A DNA stretch of 44,504 bases. Source: Deltaproteobacteria bacterium. GTDB lineage: Bacteria; Desulfobacterota; Desulfobacteria; Desulfobacterales; SURF-15. Each line of letters opens with the position of its first letter. Position 1 is the stretch's first letter. Below are positions 1-8,143 of this stretch, piece after piece. The stretch is from positions 1 through 44,504 of the forward strand of contig JAFDFZ010000059.1 of assembly GCA_019309565.1 (NCBI GenBank), in the 5' to 3' direction. The notes under the pieces are model-generated. The model ran no database searches. It was not told the origin of the DNA and saw only the letters and a program-made list of their open reading frames with translations. Both the position numbers and the translations under genes were made by a program.

Positions 1-462
1 CGTAGTTTCATAAGTCACATAGTAAAATGGCCTGTACGGATGATTAATCGGTAACAGACAACTGTGCCTTTTGGGTTGTTTTAACACAACGGGGTTTAGT
101 TCACTTAAGCTCACTTCAAACTTTAGTTCACTATTTTTCTCTATGAACACAGCATGTTATTCAATAACGACAATCTTTTGTCGATATGATGTTAATAAGC
201 GCATAGGAATTTCTACGCAGGCTGTGTTTTTAACTTTAGCTTAAGATCCCCTTGGAATCAATATATTGCCAGAAGAGAAAGTATTATTTAACAAAAAAGC
301 ACCTGTATCCGAATATTAGAAGAAATACCGGAATGTATATAGAATGATTTGGCGCAGAACTTGCAATTAACCCCGAATCAGGTTTGTGTGATATTTACCC
401 CGTTGGAGAAAGCCACCGACTCCTGTCGGTTGTATAGATAATTCCTTATAGATGGGGGTTTA
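1..462. other. Gene-free left edge with repeats
   Basis: No convincing coding frame is present. The stretch holds a family C repeat (91-202) and, at its right end, the nested inverted repeats that run into the first gene (397-508). Positions 203-396 are AT-rich and I see nothing assignable there. A short inverted repeat GTTGT/ACAAC lies at about 76-90. The first gene's promoter must be here, but no clear -35/-10 pair stands out. Confidence 0.6.
91..202 (+). repeat. Family C palindromic repeat, copy 1
   Basis: The copy contains a 29-bp core (164-192) with the hairpin CGACAA-loop-TTGTCG followed by ATATGATGT. It is preceded by stretches of the type TTTAGTTCACTTAAGCTCACTT. The same core recurs at 14436-14464 and, inverted, at 31076-31104. 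The copy at 31.1 kb also preserves the flanking AGTGAACTAAAGT/AGTGAGC stretches in inverse order, so the conserved unit is at least 110 bp. No coding potential is seen. The function is unknown; a REP/MITE-type element is the simplest reading. Confidence 0.7.
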
Positions 463-508
463 ATGCCACCATCTATAGTCGTTAGAGAACATCGTTCTCT
501 AACGGGGT
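397..508. repeat. Nested, competing inverted repeats at the first gene's start
   Basis: Several inverted repeats are interlocked. CGTTAGAGAAC (480-490) pairs perfectly with 494-504 across a 3-nt loop. The same right arm (495-508, TTCTCTAACGGGGT) also pairs with 397-410 with one mismatch. TATAGATGG (447-455) pairs with 469-477, which places the ATG at 463 in its loop. ACCGAC (415-420) pairs with 425-430. As RNA this gives two mutually exclusive folds around the start codon. It could be an attenuator-like leader or a small palindromic element that inserted and supplied the upstream start. Confidence 0.6.
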
Positions 509-966
509 TTACTATTTTGAACCTGGATGAAAATGGAGCAGAGTTCGCTACGAGTATGTTGAAAAATTTCATTAAGTCCAAAAAATCTGGACATGTCCGT
601 GACCGGATGATCAAATATGTCACTAGAATACTCACCGACAAGCAACATCAAGAGGTTCATGCCATTGTCTCCGGTTTTAAAATGCCGCAGCGCGTGTTGA
701 GAAAATCGACGGGAGAGTGGTACATCCCTGATGTTACATCATACAAAGGAGGACAATTTCGACTGTACGCCGTTGAAACCAAGGAGACAATCCAGGCAGA
801 GGATACTGACAAAAGATGGGCGCTTTTCGCAGAATACGCCAAACAGAATGGAGCCATGTTTTATATTGTGTTTCCAGCAGGTGCGGTTTTGCAGGTAAAA
901 CAAAGGCTTGCAAAATTATCCATTGAAGCGCACCTCTGGCAGGCATCTGAAGCTTTGAGCGTATGA
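463..966 (+). CDS. PD-(D/E)XK nuclease-like protein
   Basis: A 167-residue protein I cannot name. Residues 87-108 show the PD-(D/E)XK layout: a proline-aspartate pair (D90), thirteen residues, a hydrophobic strand, then V-E-T-K (E105, K107). After this come an amphipathic helix and a second strand (FYIVFP, 133-138), as in RecB-like and archaeal Hjc-like nuclease folds. If active it would be a Mg-dependent DNA endonuclease or resolvase in the cytoplasm. The first ~30 residues are encoded by palindromic DNA, so the ATG at 555 (MLKNF...) may be the ancestral start; the ATG at 463 has the better purine-rich upstream stretch. The stop lies 16 bp before the response-regulator gene, so it probably heads the signalling operon. 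The nuclease fold is inferred from motifs only. Confidence 0.6.
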   Translation: MPPSIVVREHRSLTGFTILNLDENGAEFATSMLKNFIKSKKSGHVRDRMIKYVTRILTDKQHQEVHAIVSGFKMPQRVLRKSTGEWYIPDVTSYKGGQFRLYAVETKETIQAEDTDKRWALFAEYAKQNGAMFYIVFPAGAVLQVKQRLAKLSIEAHLWQASEALSV

Positions 967-982
967 TGGGGAGACTGGTTGC

Positions 983-2134
983 ATGATCGATCTAAGAAAA
1001 ATGAGTGTACTCATAGTGGATGATATAGAGAATATGTGCAAATCCATTCGGGGGATGCTGAAGGTATTGAACTATGGTTCCAGGTTTCGTTTTGCCACAA
1101 ATGGAATTGACGCATGGAGTTTATTACAAAAAGAACCTTTGGACCTGGCCATTGTGGATTGGAATATGCCCTCCATGACGGGGGTTGAATTGCTTAGCCG
1201 CATACGGGAGAACAAAAATCTCAGGGACATGCCGGTGGTGATGGTGACGGCTGAGTCGAACCGGGAGATCGTTGCCGAAGCGGCCGAGTCTGACATCGAC
1301 GCCTATATTTTAAAGCCCTTAACGGTAAAATCCTTAGGAGACAAAATTTCCAGCGTTGTTGAAAAAGCCAACAACCCTCCGCCCATGTTCTATCACTTAA
1401 AACGGGCCAGAGATCTAGAAGAGGCCGGTGAAATAGATGCAGCCATCAATGAGGTTAAGAAGGCCATGGAAGCAGATCCGGAATCTTCCAAGCCGATACG
1501 CGAACTGGGAAAAATGTATCTTAAGAATAACAATTTAGAAGAGGCGGAGAGATGGCTCAACAAGGCAGCTAAGATGAACGAACTTGATGTCATTGCATTT
1601 CATAACCTGGGTGAACTATATCTAAAACGCAACGACATCAACAAGGCCGCCCGATTTTATGATAAGGCCATGACTATTAGTCCTAGACACGTATCTAGAG
1701 GCATAAATTTCGGGAAAGTTCTTGTCAAGAAGGGAGAAGTTCAGAAGGCATTGCGGATCTTCGATAAAGCTATCAATCTCACGGACAACTCGTTATCGGT
1801 CCAGGAAGAGGTGGCGGATTTCTGCCTGGAAAACGGCATGGATGAGTATGCGGCCCAGCTAATGGAATTTATCCTCCAGCAGACACCAAATCGCCATGAT
1901 ATCATGTATAAACTTGGCATTGCCAATGAAAACCTAGGCCAGCCCCGCAAAGCCCTCAGCTATTTCATCGGTGCCGGAAAGAAGGATCGAAACAATCTGG
2001 AAATACAGGTTCGAATAGCAAAAAATTATATCGATTCCGGTCAGGTGCTTAGAGCCGAAAAGGTGATCAAATCCATACTTGATGTGGACCCCGACAATCA
2101 GGACGCAAAAGATCTACTTAGACGATGTCTCTAA
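983..2134 (+). CDS. Response regulator with CheY-like receiver and TPR repeats
   Basis: A 383-residue cytoplasmic signalling protein. Residues 7-125 form a CheY-like receiver with every key residue: acidic pair D13/D14, phospho-acceptor D59 (VDWNMP), T89 and K111 (ILKPLT). Residues ~138-383 are tandem tetratricopeptide repeats, seen as repeated A..L..A/P patterns such as EAERWLNKA and KAARFYDKAM. There is no DNA-binding or enzymatic output domain, so output is probably by protein contact through the TPR superhelix. The ATG at 983 is preceded by GGGGAGA. The next gene, 13 bp downstream, encodes a histidine kinase, its likely partner. The nuclease-like gene upstream is close enough to be co-transcribed. 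Confidence 0.9.
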   Translation: MIDLRKMSVLIVDDIENMCKSIRGMLKVLNYGSRFRFATNGIDAWSLLQKEPLDLAIVDWNMPSMTGVELLSRIRENKNLRDMPVVMVTAESNREIVAEAAESDIDAYILKPLTVKSLGDKISSVVEKANNPPPMFYHLKRARDLEEAGEIDAAINEVKKAMEADPESSKPIRELGKMYLKNNNLEEAERWLNKAAKMNELDVIAFHNLGELYLKRNDINKAARFYDKAMTISPRHVSRGINFGKVLVKKGEVQKALRIFDKAINLTDNSLSVQEEVADFCLENGMDEYAAQLMEFILQQTPNRHDIMYKLGIANENLGQPRKALSYFIGAGKKDRNNLEIQVRIAKNYIDSGQVLRAEKVIKSILDVDPDNQDAKDLLRRCL

Positions 2135-2147
2135 ATAAGGATGGATC

Positions 2148-3386
2148 ATGAAGCGAAATGATAAAATACTGGAAACGCTGAGATCCATTACCGTAACATC
2201 CAACAATTCACGACTCGATTTCAAAGATAAGCTTCAACGGATTCTATACGATATCGTATCCTGCATGAACTCCCAGAAGGGTTCCATAATGATTGTGAAG
2301 GGTCGAAAAACCCTTGAGGTGGTGGCCTCAACCAATCCAAGCATCATTGGCATAAAACAGCCGATCGATTCAGATACTCCTTCGGCCTGGGTTGTTAAAA
2401 ACAAGAAAATGCTTCTTGCTGGAAAGGTTTCCGATTCTTCGGAGTTCACTAAAAGATTCGATCATTACAAGAAAGAAGCTTTTCTTTTGGCACCCATACT
2501 CAGAGAGAACAAGGTGATCGGCATTATCAGTGTGACCGAAAAGATGGGCCAGGATCGTTTTTCGAGGGTGGATCAAGAGATTCTTCTGATCATTGCCTCC
2601 CATGTCATCAGCGCTTTGGACAATCACCGGCTGGCGGAATCTTTGAGAAAAAGCCGGCAGTCTCTTAAACAGAAAAACAAAAAACTCAAAGAACTTGAAA
2701 TGCTGGAGAAAGTACGAACCGATCTTTTCAACATGCTGGTTCATGATTTGAAGGGTCCTATCTCCGAGGTGCTGGCAAACATCGATATTCTCTCATACAC
2801 CGTGGAAGGCGAAAATCAGGATTATGTGGAGTCGGCCCGCTCCGGTTGCGATACACTCTATCAGATGGTCGCAGATCTTCTGGACATCGCAAAAATGGAA
2901 GAAGGCAGCCTTCAACTGTGCCAGGAGAAGATAGTTCCGGCAGATCTTATACAAGAGGCGGTATCCAGATTACATGGGCTGTCCAAAAGCAGGGATGTTC
3001 ACTTGATTGAAAATATCCCATCCTCCGGCAACAATATCACCCTGAAAGGTGATAGGGGAATTTTGCTGCGTGTATTACAAAACCTGCTTACAAATGCTAT
3101 TCAGTTTTCACCATCCGGCGATACCATCATCACAGGATTCAGCCCGATCGATCCAGATAAGATTCAATTCTATGTGCAGGACAATGGACCTGGAATTCCG
3201 GTGGAATACCAGGAAGCCATTTTCGATAAGTTCATGCAGATCAGAGCCCGAAGAGAGGGCAGAAAATACACAACCGGTCTTGGGTTGACTTTCTGCAAGA
3301 TGGCAGTTGACTCCCATAACGGATCCATTTATGTTAAAAGCGACGGGGTTAAAGGGAGTCGGTTCGAATTTATTTTACCAAGATAG
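2148..3386 (+). CDS. GAF-domain sensor histidine kinase
   Basis: A 412-residue kinase with no transmembrane segment, so it is cytoplasmic. Residues ~20-160 are a GAF-like sensory domain. A coiled linker rich in K/L/E (165-190) leads to the HisKA dimerisation domain with phospho-acceptor H199 (LVHDLKGPISE). The ATPase domain follows, with an N box (NLLTNAIQFSP, N316), G1 (DNGPGIP, ~345-351), an F box (IFDKFMQ) and G2 (TTGLGLTFC, ~375-383). All catalytic motifs are present. It should autophosphorylate and pass phosphate to D59 of the receiver-TPR protein encoded just upstream. The GAF ligand cannot be read from sequence. The gene ends the operon; a family A repeat starts about 40 bp after its stop. 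Confidence 0.92.
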   Translation: MKRNDKILETLRSITVTSNNSRLDFKDKLQRILYDIVSCMNSQKGSIMIVKGRKTLEVVASTNPSIIGIKQPIDSDTPSAWVVKNKKMLLAGKVSDSSEFTKRFDHYKKEAFLLAPILRENKVIGIISVTEKMGQDRFSRVDQEILLIIASHVISALDNHRLAESLRKSRQSLKQKNKKLKELEMLEKVRTDLFNMLVHDLKGPISEVLANIDILSYTVEGENQDYVESARSGCDTLYQMVADLLDIAKMEEGSLQLCQEKIVPADLIQEAVSRLHGLSKSRDVHLIENIPSSGNNITLKGDRGILLRVLQNLLTNAIQFSPSGDTIITGFSPIDPDKIQFYVQDNGPGIPVEYQEAIFDKFMQIRARREGRKYTTGLGLTFCKMAVDSHNGSIYVKSDGVKGSRFEFILPR

Positions 3387-3426
3387 CTTCCGATTTCGCA
3401 ATATTTCAGCCTTTTGAAATAATAGT

Positions 3427-3722
3427 TTAAGTTTCGCACACACTCTCCCGTAAAATTAGCAATGGATCTTAAGTCGAATAAAATTTTTAAAGGCAAAATA
3501 ATTACACCGAAGCTCTTAGGCTGCACCCATTAGGAAACATCGCACAAAGGCACAAGGGAAAGGTTGCTAAGTAAAGGAAGATCCTGATACCTCTGGTTTC
3601 AACGCTTTGTTGACTTCCATTGTGCCGTCATCGAAGGATGGTAAATTGTATTTTGCCTTTAAAAATTTCATTCGACGCCATCATATGTGGCATCTCATAG
3701 AAATAGGGGTGCGAAACTTAAT
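3427..3722 (-). mobile_element. Family A MITE-like repeat, copy 1 (full length)
   Basis: About 290 bp, bounded by terminal inverted repeats: TTAAGTTTCGCAC at the left and its inverse GTGCGAAACTTAA at the right. Subterminal arms also pair: GTCGAATAAAATTTTTAAAG near the left end and CTTTAAAAATTTCATTCGAC near the right. The interior carries a characteristic GTTGACTTCCATTGTGCCGTC stretch. The same element recurs in inverse orientation at 25067-25343 and, without its left end, at 33121-33356; a left-end fragment is at 35327-35386. No transposase is encoded, so it is non-autonomous. The rest of the 3387-3892 gene gap holds nothing else I can recognise. Confidence 0.8.
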
Positions 3723-3892
3723 TATTAGTTTTATGGATTACATGGTACCGTGACCGGTAAAATTCACTTTTGGAACCGGGAAGCTGTTTGAGAAAATCAG
3801 GGTTGGCCCTTATTTTCGAGTTTTTCCTGCTGAAAAAGGGAACCACACCGGTTGCTGTTTCCGCATTTTGAATCAAACAAGGAGGCAATAGC

Positions 3893-4807
3893 ATGCGAAT
3901 CATACTTATCGGCCAGGCGGCATTCGGAAAAGACGTGCTTGAGGCTTTATTGAAACAAGGAGAAACAATTGTGGGGGTGATCACCAAACCAGACAGAAGC
4001 GCAAAGGTAAATCCCGTTAAAGCACTTGCTGATGAAAAGGCAATTCCAGTGTTGCAGCCCGCTAAACTGAGAGACCCGGAAACCTTAAAATGGGTGAGAC
4101 ATCTGGCACCGGATCTACTGGTTCTGGCCTATGTGACCGATATTGTCCCAAAAGAAATGATCGATTTGTCAACTCATGGAGGGATCAATTATCACCCATC
4201 GCTTCTTCCCAAATTTCGGGGCGGTTCTGCTATGAACTGGGCCATTATCAGCGGAGAGACCGAAACCGGGGTGACGATCCATATGATTGATGAAGGAATC
4301 GACACCGGTCCCATCATCTTGCAGGAGAAAGTTGCCATTGAACCTGAAGACACATTAAAGAGCCTTTATTTCAACAAACTGTACCCGCTTGGTATAAAGA
4401 TGATACCCGAGGCGGTTCGTTTGATCCGTGAAGGCAGAGCCAATCCGGTGCCGCAGAATGAGTCCGAAGCTTCTTATCAACCGCTTATCAAAGAAAAGGA
4501 TGTGGTCATCGAATGGAGCAGGCCCACACAGGCCATTTATAATCTGATTCGCGGATCGAATCCATCACCGGGCGCGACGACACGATTCGGTGGCGAGAAG
4601 CTGAAGATATGGGAAGCTACACCCAGTGCTGCCACAGGAGAGCCGGCAGAGATCATCGCCTTGGATCCGAACCGGGGCTTTGTAGTCTGTACGGGTGATG
4701 GAGCCATATTGGTTCAGAGGGTTCAATATAGAGATACGGGTAAAATTCCTGCATACGAGTTCATTTCAAAATTTTCAGTGAAGATCGGCAACCGGCTGGG
4801 CGCCTGA
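3893..4807 (+). CDS. Formyltetrahydrofolate-dependent formyltransferase (Fmt-like)
   Basis: A 304-residue member of the formyltransferase family. The N-terminal Rossmann-type domain holds the catalytic triad N99, H101 and D137 in the contexts INYHPSLLP and DEGIDTGPI. The C-terminal ~100 residues match the Formyl_trans_C OB-like domain. Length and domain order equal methionyl-tRNA formyltransferase, but the active-site string is HPSLLP rather than the HASLLP usual in Fmt. HPSLLP is more typical of 10-formyl-THF hydrolase/dehydrogenase and ArnA-type enzymes. No def, priA or rsmB lies next to it, unlike many fmt loci. So the acceptor is uncertain: initiator Met-tRNA, a sugar amine, or water. The start is strong, with AAGGAGG 8 nt before the ATG. 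Confidence 0.8.
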   Translation: MRIILIGQAAFGKDVLEALLKQGETIVGVITKPDRSAKVNPVKALADEKAIPVLQPAKLRDPETLKWVRHLAPDLLVLAYVTDIVPKEMIDLSTHGGINYHPSLLPKFRGGSAMNWAIISGETETGVTIHMIDEGIDTGPIILQEKVAIEPEDTLKSLYFNKLYPLGIKMIPEAVRLIREGRANPVPQNESEASYQPLIKEKDVVIEWSRPTQAIYNLIRGSNPSPGATTRFGGEKLKIWEATPSAATGEPAEIIALDPNRGFVVCTGDGAILVQRVQYRDTGKIPAYEFISKFSVKIGNRLGA

Positions 4808-4863
4808 GATGCAGCAATTTTTGCCGTGAGATAGCCAATGACGCCATCATACATTCGGCTAAT

Positions 4864-4899
4864 GGCTCTGATTTCACCGAGAATTGTTGTCTGAGAGCC
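4864..4899. repeat. Family B end fragment and possible hairpin
   Basis: TTCACCGAGAATTG (4873-4886) equals the terminal segment of the family B element. It is bracketed by GGCTCT (4864-4869) and AGAGCC (4894-4899), a 6-bp inverted repeat. It lies between two converging genes. The right arm touches the stop codon of the minus-strand gene, and a T-rich stretch follows on the + strand, so it may also act as a weak terminator for the formyltransferase gene. Only this short part of family B remains. Confidence 0.45.
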
Positions 4900-6419
4900 T
4901 ATCTTTTTCTACGGACCAATCTTCTGCGAACGATTCGTTTTCGCTTCTTTTTTGGAACGGCTGAGAACTCATGTGCATGCACATTCACGTTGTTTGCGGT
5001 TTTTTCCGCAACCGAGGGAGAATGATTTTGAAGCTGGGGATTGTTTAAATGGCTCTGGTGATAATTACAGGTTGCCTTGGGGCACTTTAAACCCGCATCG
5101 CCGTTGGGCGTGGTAAATTCCACCAGAAAGGGGTTCTGGCAGAAGGGACACCGGAAATGATAGGGTTTCCCCCAGCTAATAAAGCTGCATTCCTCATTAA
5201 CACAAACATAATAGTGCTTACCCTTTTCCGTTGTTGCGACCCTTACACTGCCCCCGGAACAGACAGGACAGGACATGGCCAGGGTTTCCTGAAATTTCCA
5301 GATTTTCTCTTCAATAGCCTTCTCTTGTGATATCGCTTTGAGGTTTTCATCCGGGCGATCTTCAGGTTCACTTTCACAGCTGACATCATCGGACACTTTT
5401 TCGGAAAGGATGTCGTCCTCTTCATCCAGCTCCTGTACCGGTTTGGTTTCATTCGGTTCTGATTCTGCGTCCACAGATACGGTATTTTCAACCGGTGAAG
5501 CTCGTTCTGCCTGATATGCCGACACATCTTTTTCTATGGCCCTGTCTTCTGTGACGGCCGTTTTCTTTGGTGATTCTGATATATCACAACATTCTAATCG
5601 ATCCGGTTCAGTCTCTGACCGATCAGGTCGTAATGAAATGTCTGCTGTGCCATCCTGGGTTTCATCACCTTTACCTTCATCCTGGGGATCGGCCGGATCT
5701 GACGGAGTAGATTTGGTAAAAAGGGATATTACTTTCGGCTGCTCTGGGGTCCCGATGGGTAATATGGTTGGTGTTTTTGACGGTTCGCTGGCGATTCTTG
5801 ATCTGATTTCTGACAACCGTTTTATATAGGCCTGCTTTCGATCGGCGACGGGCTTCTTTGCTGTGTATTTTTCTCTTATTACCGCAGCACCTTGAGAGGC
5901 TTTCTGTTTTTGTACTGAAAACGGCACACCCCGAGACTCCAGGGTCTGAGCGAACTGGTTTAAGGCTTGTTTGAGATCCTTTCGGCCCGACAATGTTTCA
6001 TCGATGGTCTGGAGAATGTACGCCACCAAACCCAATCCCGGCATGTCGGGAAACATGTGGTCCAAAATTTCCACAAGTACAGCTGTCGATTGGCGAGGGA
6101 CAAATGAACCGTCAGGTTCAATCCTTATGAAACCCATTGGTTGAAGATTCGCCACTGCGGTTAGAGAAACGTCATCAAGTTCCAAACCCATGTCGGCAAG
6201 ATCTTCAAGAAGTGTTTCCTTTGAATATCGTTTGGGAGGTGAATCATTAAAGGTTTTGATTTCATTCTCCCTCTCAACAAGCAGGATAAGGCTGGTGATG
6301 GTTGCAAGATCAAACGGAAGAGAAGCAGCATCAGGCATCGTGTCCAGCAACCGCTGGATGTGCTCTTTTAAAATACTATCAAATTCAGTCCGTATGTTCT
6401 GTGTTTCGGTTTCTGCCAT
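4899..6419 (-). CDS. Tandem zinc-ribbon protein with basic C-terminal tail (unknown)
   Basis: A 506-residue protein I do not recognise as a whole. Residues 1-200 are a helical domain with a winged-helix-like feel (YSKETLLEDLADMGLELDD). Residues ~215-370 are a disordered acidic linker rich in E, D, S and P. Residues 384-411 form a four-cysteine ribbon (C384, C387, C406, C411) and 424-451 a second (C424, C427, C446, C451), both like the zinc fingers at the end of topoisomerase I. The last 17 residues are almost all K and R. Nucleic-acid binding is therefore likely. It is the third gene of the ParA operon; its ATG is 8 nt past the stop of the preceding gene, which suggests translational coupling. 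No catalytic motif is visible. Confidence 0.75.
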   Translation of the reverse strand: MAETETQNIRTEFDSILKEHIQRLLDTMPDAASLPFDLATITSLILLVERENEIKTFNDSPPKRYSKETLLEDLADMGLELDDVSLTAVANLQPMGFIRIEPDGSFVPRQSTAVLVEILDHMFPDMPGLGLVAYILQTIDETLSGRKDLKQALNQFAQTLESRGVPFSVQKQKASQGAAVIREKYTAKKPVADRKQAYIKRLSEIRSRIASEPSKTPTILPIGTPEQPKVISLFTKSTPSDPADPQDEGKGDETQDGTADISLRPDRSETEPDRLECCDISESPKKTAVTEDRAIEKDVSAYQAERASPVENTVSVDAESEPNETKPVQELDEEDDILSEKVSDDVSCESEPEDRPDENLKAISQEKAIEEKIWKFQETLAMSCPVCSGGSVRVATTEKGKHYYVCVNEECSFISWGKPYHFRCPFCQNPFLVEFTTPNGDAGLKCPKATCNYHQSHLNNPQLQNHSPSVAEKTANNVNVHAHEFSAVPKKKRKRIVRRRLVRRKR

Positions 6420-6427
6420 ATGTCAAG

Positions 6428-7153
6428 CTAATTTTCTGGCACTTCGGAGGTCTGTTTGTTGTCCCTGTTAATTTCCGTAATCATTTGTGAAAGTTCTGAG
6501 GTCATATCAGATATGTTCTTAAACGGTTCCTTTTTAGGATCCGGTGATAAAGCGCTTTCTGATTCTTCAAGTGAAACCTGGGCATTATCATCCGATTGCT
6601 GCCGGGCCGCTTCCTCTATGCCATCACACTCTTCTATGACTGTTTCAGAGAGTTTCTTTCCGTCATTTATTGGGTTTTCGGACAGCGTACCTTGAGGATC
6701 TACCAAATCCGAGCTGCTTGACTTCTCCGGATCGTGTGCTGAGTCAAGTCCTGATTCTGATTGGAGCGAGGGTGAATCGTCTTCTGCCTGTTGCGTTTCA
6801 TCAAGAACTGTAGAGGATGGTTCTTCTACATGCATGTTTTCGCGTGGGGGAATTTCACCCTCTGATGCTTCTGCTTCCTGTGTGACATCGCCGGAAGTTG
6901 TAAAGTCCAGATAATTTCCCGTTCGATCTAACAGAATCGAAAGGGTTACCTTGACATCAAAATCAAGTTTATAGGCGATACCGTCGTTATGGACAACGAG
7001 ATCTCCTTGCCTGTATTGTACATCGTCCTGTATGCCGAGGTGGTGTTTCTCCCTGAAAATGGTTTCAATGACGTTCCAATCAAGATCACCTATGATTGTA
7101 TCGATGAGCTCTTTTTCTCCGTTCCTTATGACGCTTTCATCCGTGATTTTCAT
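6428..7153 (-). CDS. Acidic protein of unknown function, ParA operon
   Basis: A 241-residue protein. Residues ~1-90 are a compact, probably folded domain (two short helices, then beta-rich QYRQGDLVVHNDGIAYKLDFDVKV). The rest is low-complexity and acidic (E, D, S, Q), ending in a short helix near ELSQMITEINRD. No known family is recognised. The ATG at 7153 is chosen because GAGGTG sits 7 nt upstream; a GTG three codons earlier lies inside that site. It lies between parA (57 bp upstream) and the zinc-ribbon gene (8 bp downstream), so it is almost certainly co-expressed with both. By position it could be the regulator or adaptor of the ParA ATPase, which has no ParB here. That role is inference. 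Confidence 0.7.
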   Translation of the reverse strand: MKITDESVIRNGEKELIDTIIGDLDWNVIETIFREKHHLGIQDDVQYRQGDLVVHNDGIAYKLDFDVKVTLSILLDRTGNYLDFTTSGDVTQEAEASEGEIPPRENMHVEEPSSTVLDETQQAEDDSPSLQSESGLDSAHDPEKSSSSDLVDPQGTLSENPINDGKKLSETVIEECDGIEEAARQQSDDNAQVSLEESESALSPDPKKEPFKNISDMTSELSQMITEINRDNKQTSEVPEN

Positions 7154-7210
7154 CTTTTTCACCTCATATTTATCCGTGTGATTTTACATATCAAACCTTG
7201 TACGATAACT

Positions 7211-8005
7211 TCAATGATTATCGACAGTTTCTTCAGGAAGCTTAAGAACCTCAATGATTTCTTTGGCTAGCTCAAGATACGCTTTAGAGGCCCTTGAATT
7301 TATATCATACAAGGCCACCGGCTTCTGGTTGTTTAGTGATTCCCTGAGTACTTTATCCCAGGGAATGACGGTTTCAAACAACCTTGTATCAAAACGTCTT
7401 AGCAACTTAAAAGTAGCTGTTGGCGGGTTAGCATTTCCAGGCTCCCACATCGTTAACAGTATGCCTGCAATTTTGACGTCAGGATTATATTGTTTTTGAA
7501 TACTTCGTACAACCAACAGAAGTTGGCCCAATCCCTCCAGGGAATGAATTTGAAACTGAAAGGGAATCATTACCCAGTGGGCGGCAACCAGGGCGGATAC
7601 GGTAAAGAAATTGAGCGAAGCCGGAGAGTCAATGATGATATAATCATAGAATTCCTGTAGACTGGCAAGAAGGGAGCGCAGGATTTTCTTTTTTCCGGGC
7701 ACCCTGTAAAGCCTTGCTTCGGCATGAATTAACCGGAATTTTGAGGGAATGATTGATAGATGTGGCAGTTCTGTATTTAGAATAACATCTTCCGGCCGGC
7801 TGTCACCTACAAGAGCCCCATACAGGTCAAGCGAAAGACTTTTTTTGTCGATACCTAAACAGGTTGTTGCATTCCCCAGAGGATCGCAATCGACAAGCAG
7901 CGTTTTTTTTTCAAATATTGCGAGAGAGGCTGCAAGATTGACGGCTGTTGTAGTTTTACCGGTTCCGCCCTTCTGGCTGGAAATGTCGATAATATGGGCC
8001 ATCAT
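7211..8005 (-). CDS. ParA/Soj-type P-loop ATPase
   Basis: A 264-residue ParA/MinD-superfamily ATPase. The deviant Walker A is complete (KGGTGKTT, residues 12-19, signature lysine K12). Walker A' is LLVDCDPLGNAT and Walker B is YIIIDSPAS. Such proteins dimerise on ATP and bind DNA or membrane to position cargo: plasmids, origins, chemoreceptor clusters or carboxysomes. The open frame extends another 50 codons upstream to 8155, but conservation starts at MMAHIIDISSQKGG and the longer frame would overlap the divergent gene, so ATG 8005 (or 8002) is the start. No parB or parS-like repeat is beside it. Its partners are instead an acidic protein and a zinc-ribbon protein, which argues against ordinary chromosome segregation. 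Confidence 0.9.
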   Translation of the reverse strand: MMAHIIDISSQKGGTGKTTTAVNLAASLAIFEKKTLLVDCDPLGNATTCLGIDKKSLSLDLYGALVGDSRPEDVILNTELPHLSIIPSKFRLIHAEARLYRVPGKKKILRSLLASLQEFYDYIIIDSPASLNFFTVSALVAAHWVMIPFQFQIHSLEGLGQLLLVVRSIQKQYNPDVKIAGILLTMWEPGNANPPTATFKLLRRFDTRLFETVIPWDKVLRESLNNQKPVALYDINSRASKAYLELAKEIIEVLKLPEETVDNH

Positions 8006-8143
8006 GAAGTTTACACCACATATTTTGGTTTGACCTGCAACAAAGCATATGTCGAATATAATAACACGCGACATAAGCTTGATGATTATTTTAACGGAAC
8101 ACATGGTGTTAAACTTAAGCGATAATCGAAGAGGGAACGAGCA
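8006..8143. promoter_or_regulatory. Divergent promoter region, parA versus FGE-fold gene
   Basis: The 138-bp spacer separates the two divergent start codons, so both promoters must lie here or overlap the genes. On the + strand TATAAT (8057-8062) is a perfect -10 hexamer, although the nearest TTGACC (8030-8035) is 21 bp away, longer than ideal. A small inverted repeat AACAC-ATG-GTGTT lies at about 8098-8110 and could be an operator. GAGGGA (8131-8136) is the ribosome binding site for the TTG start at 8144. Confidence 0.4.
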
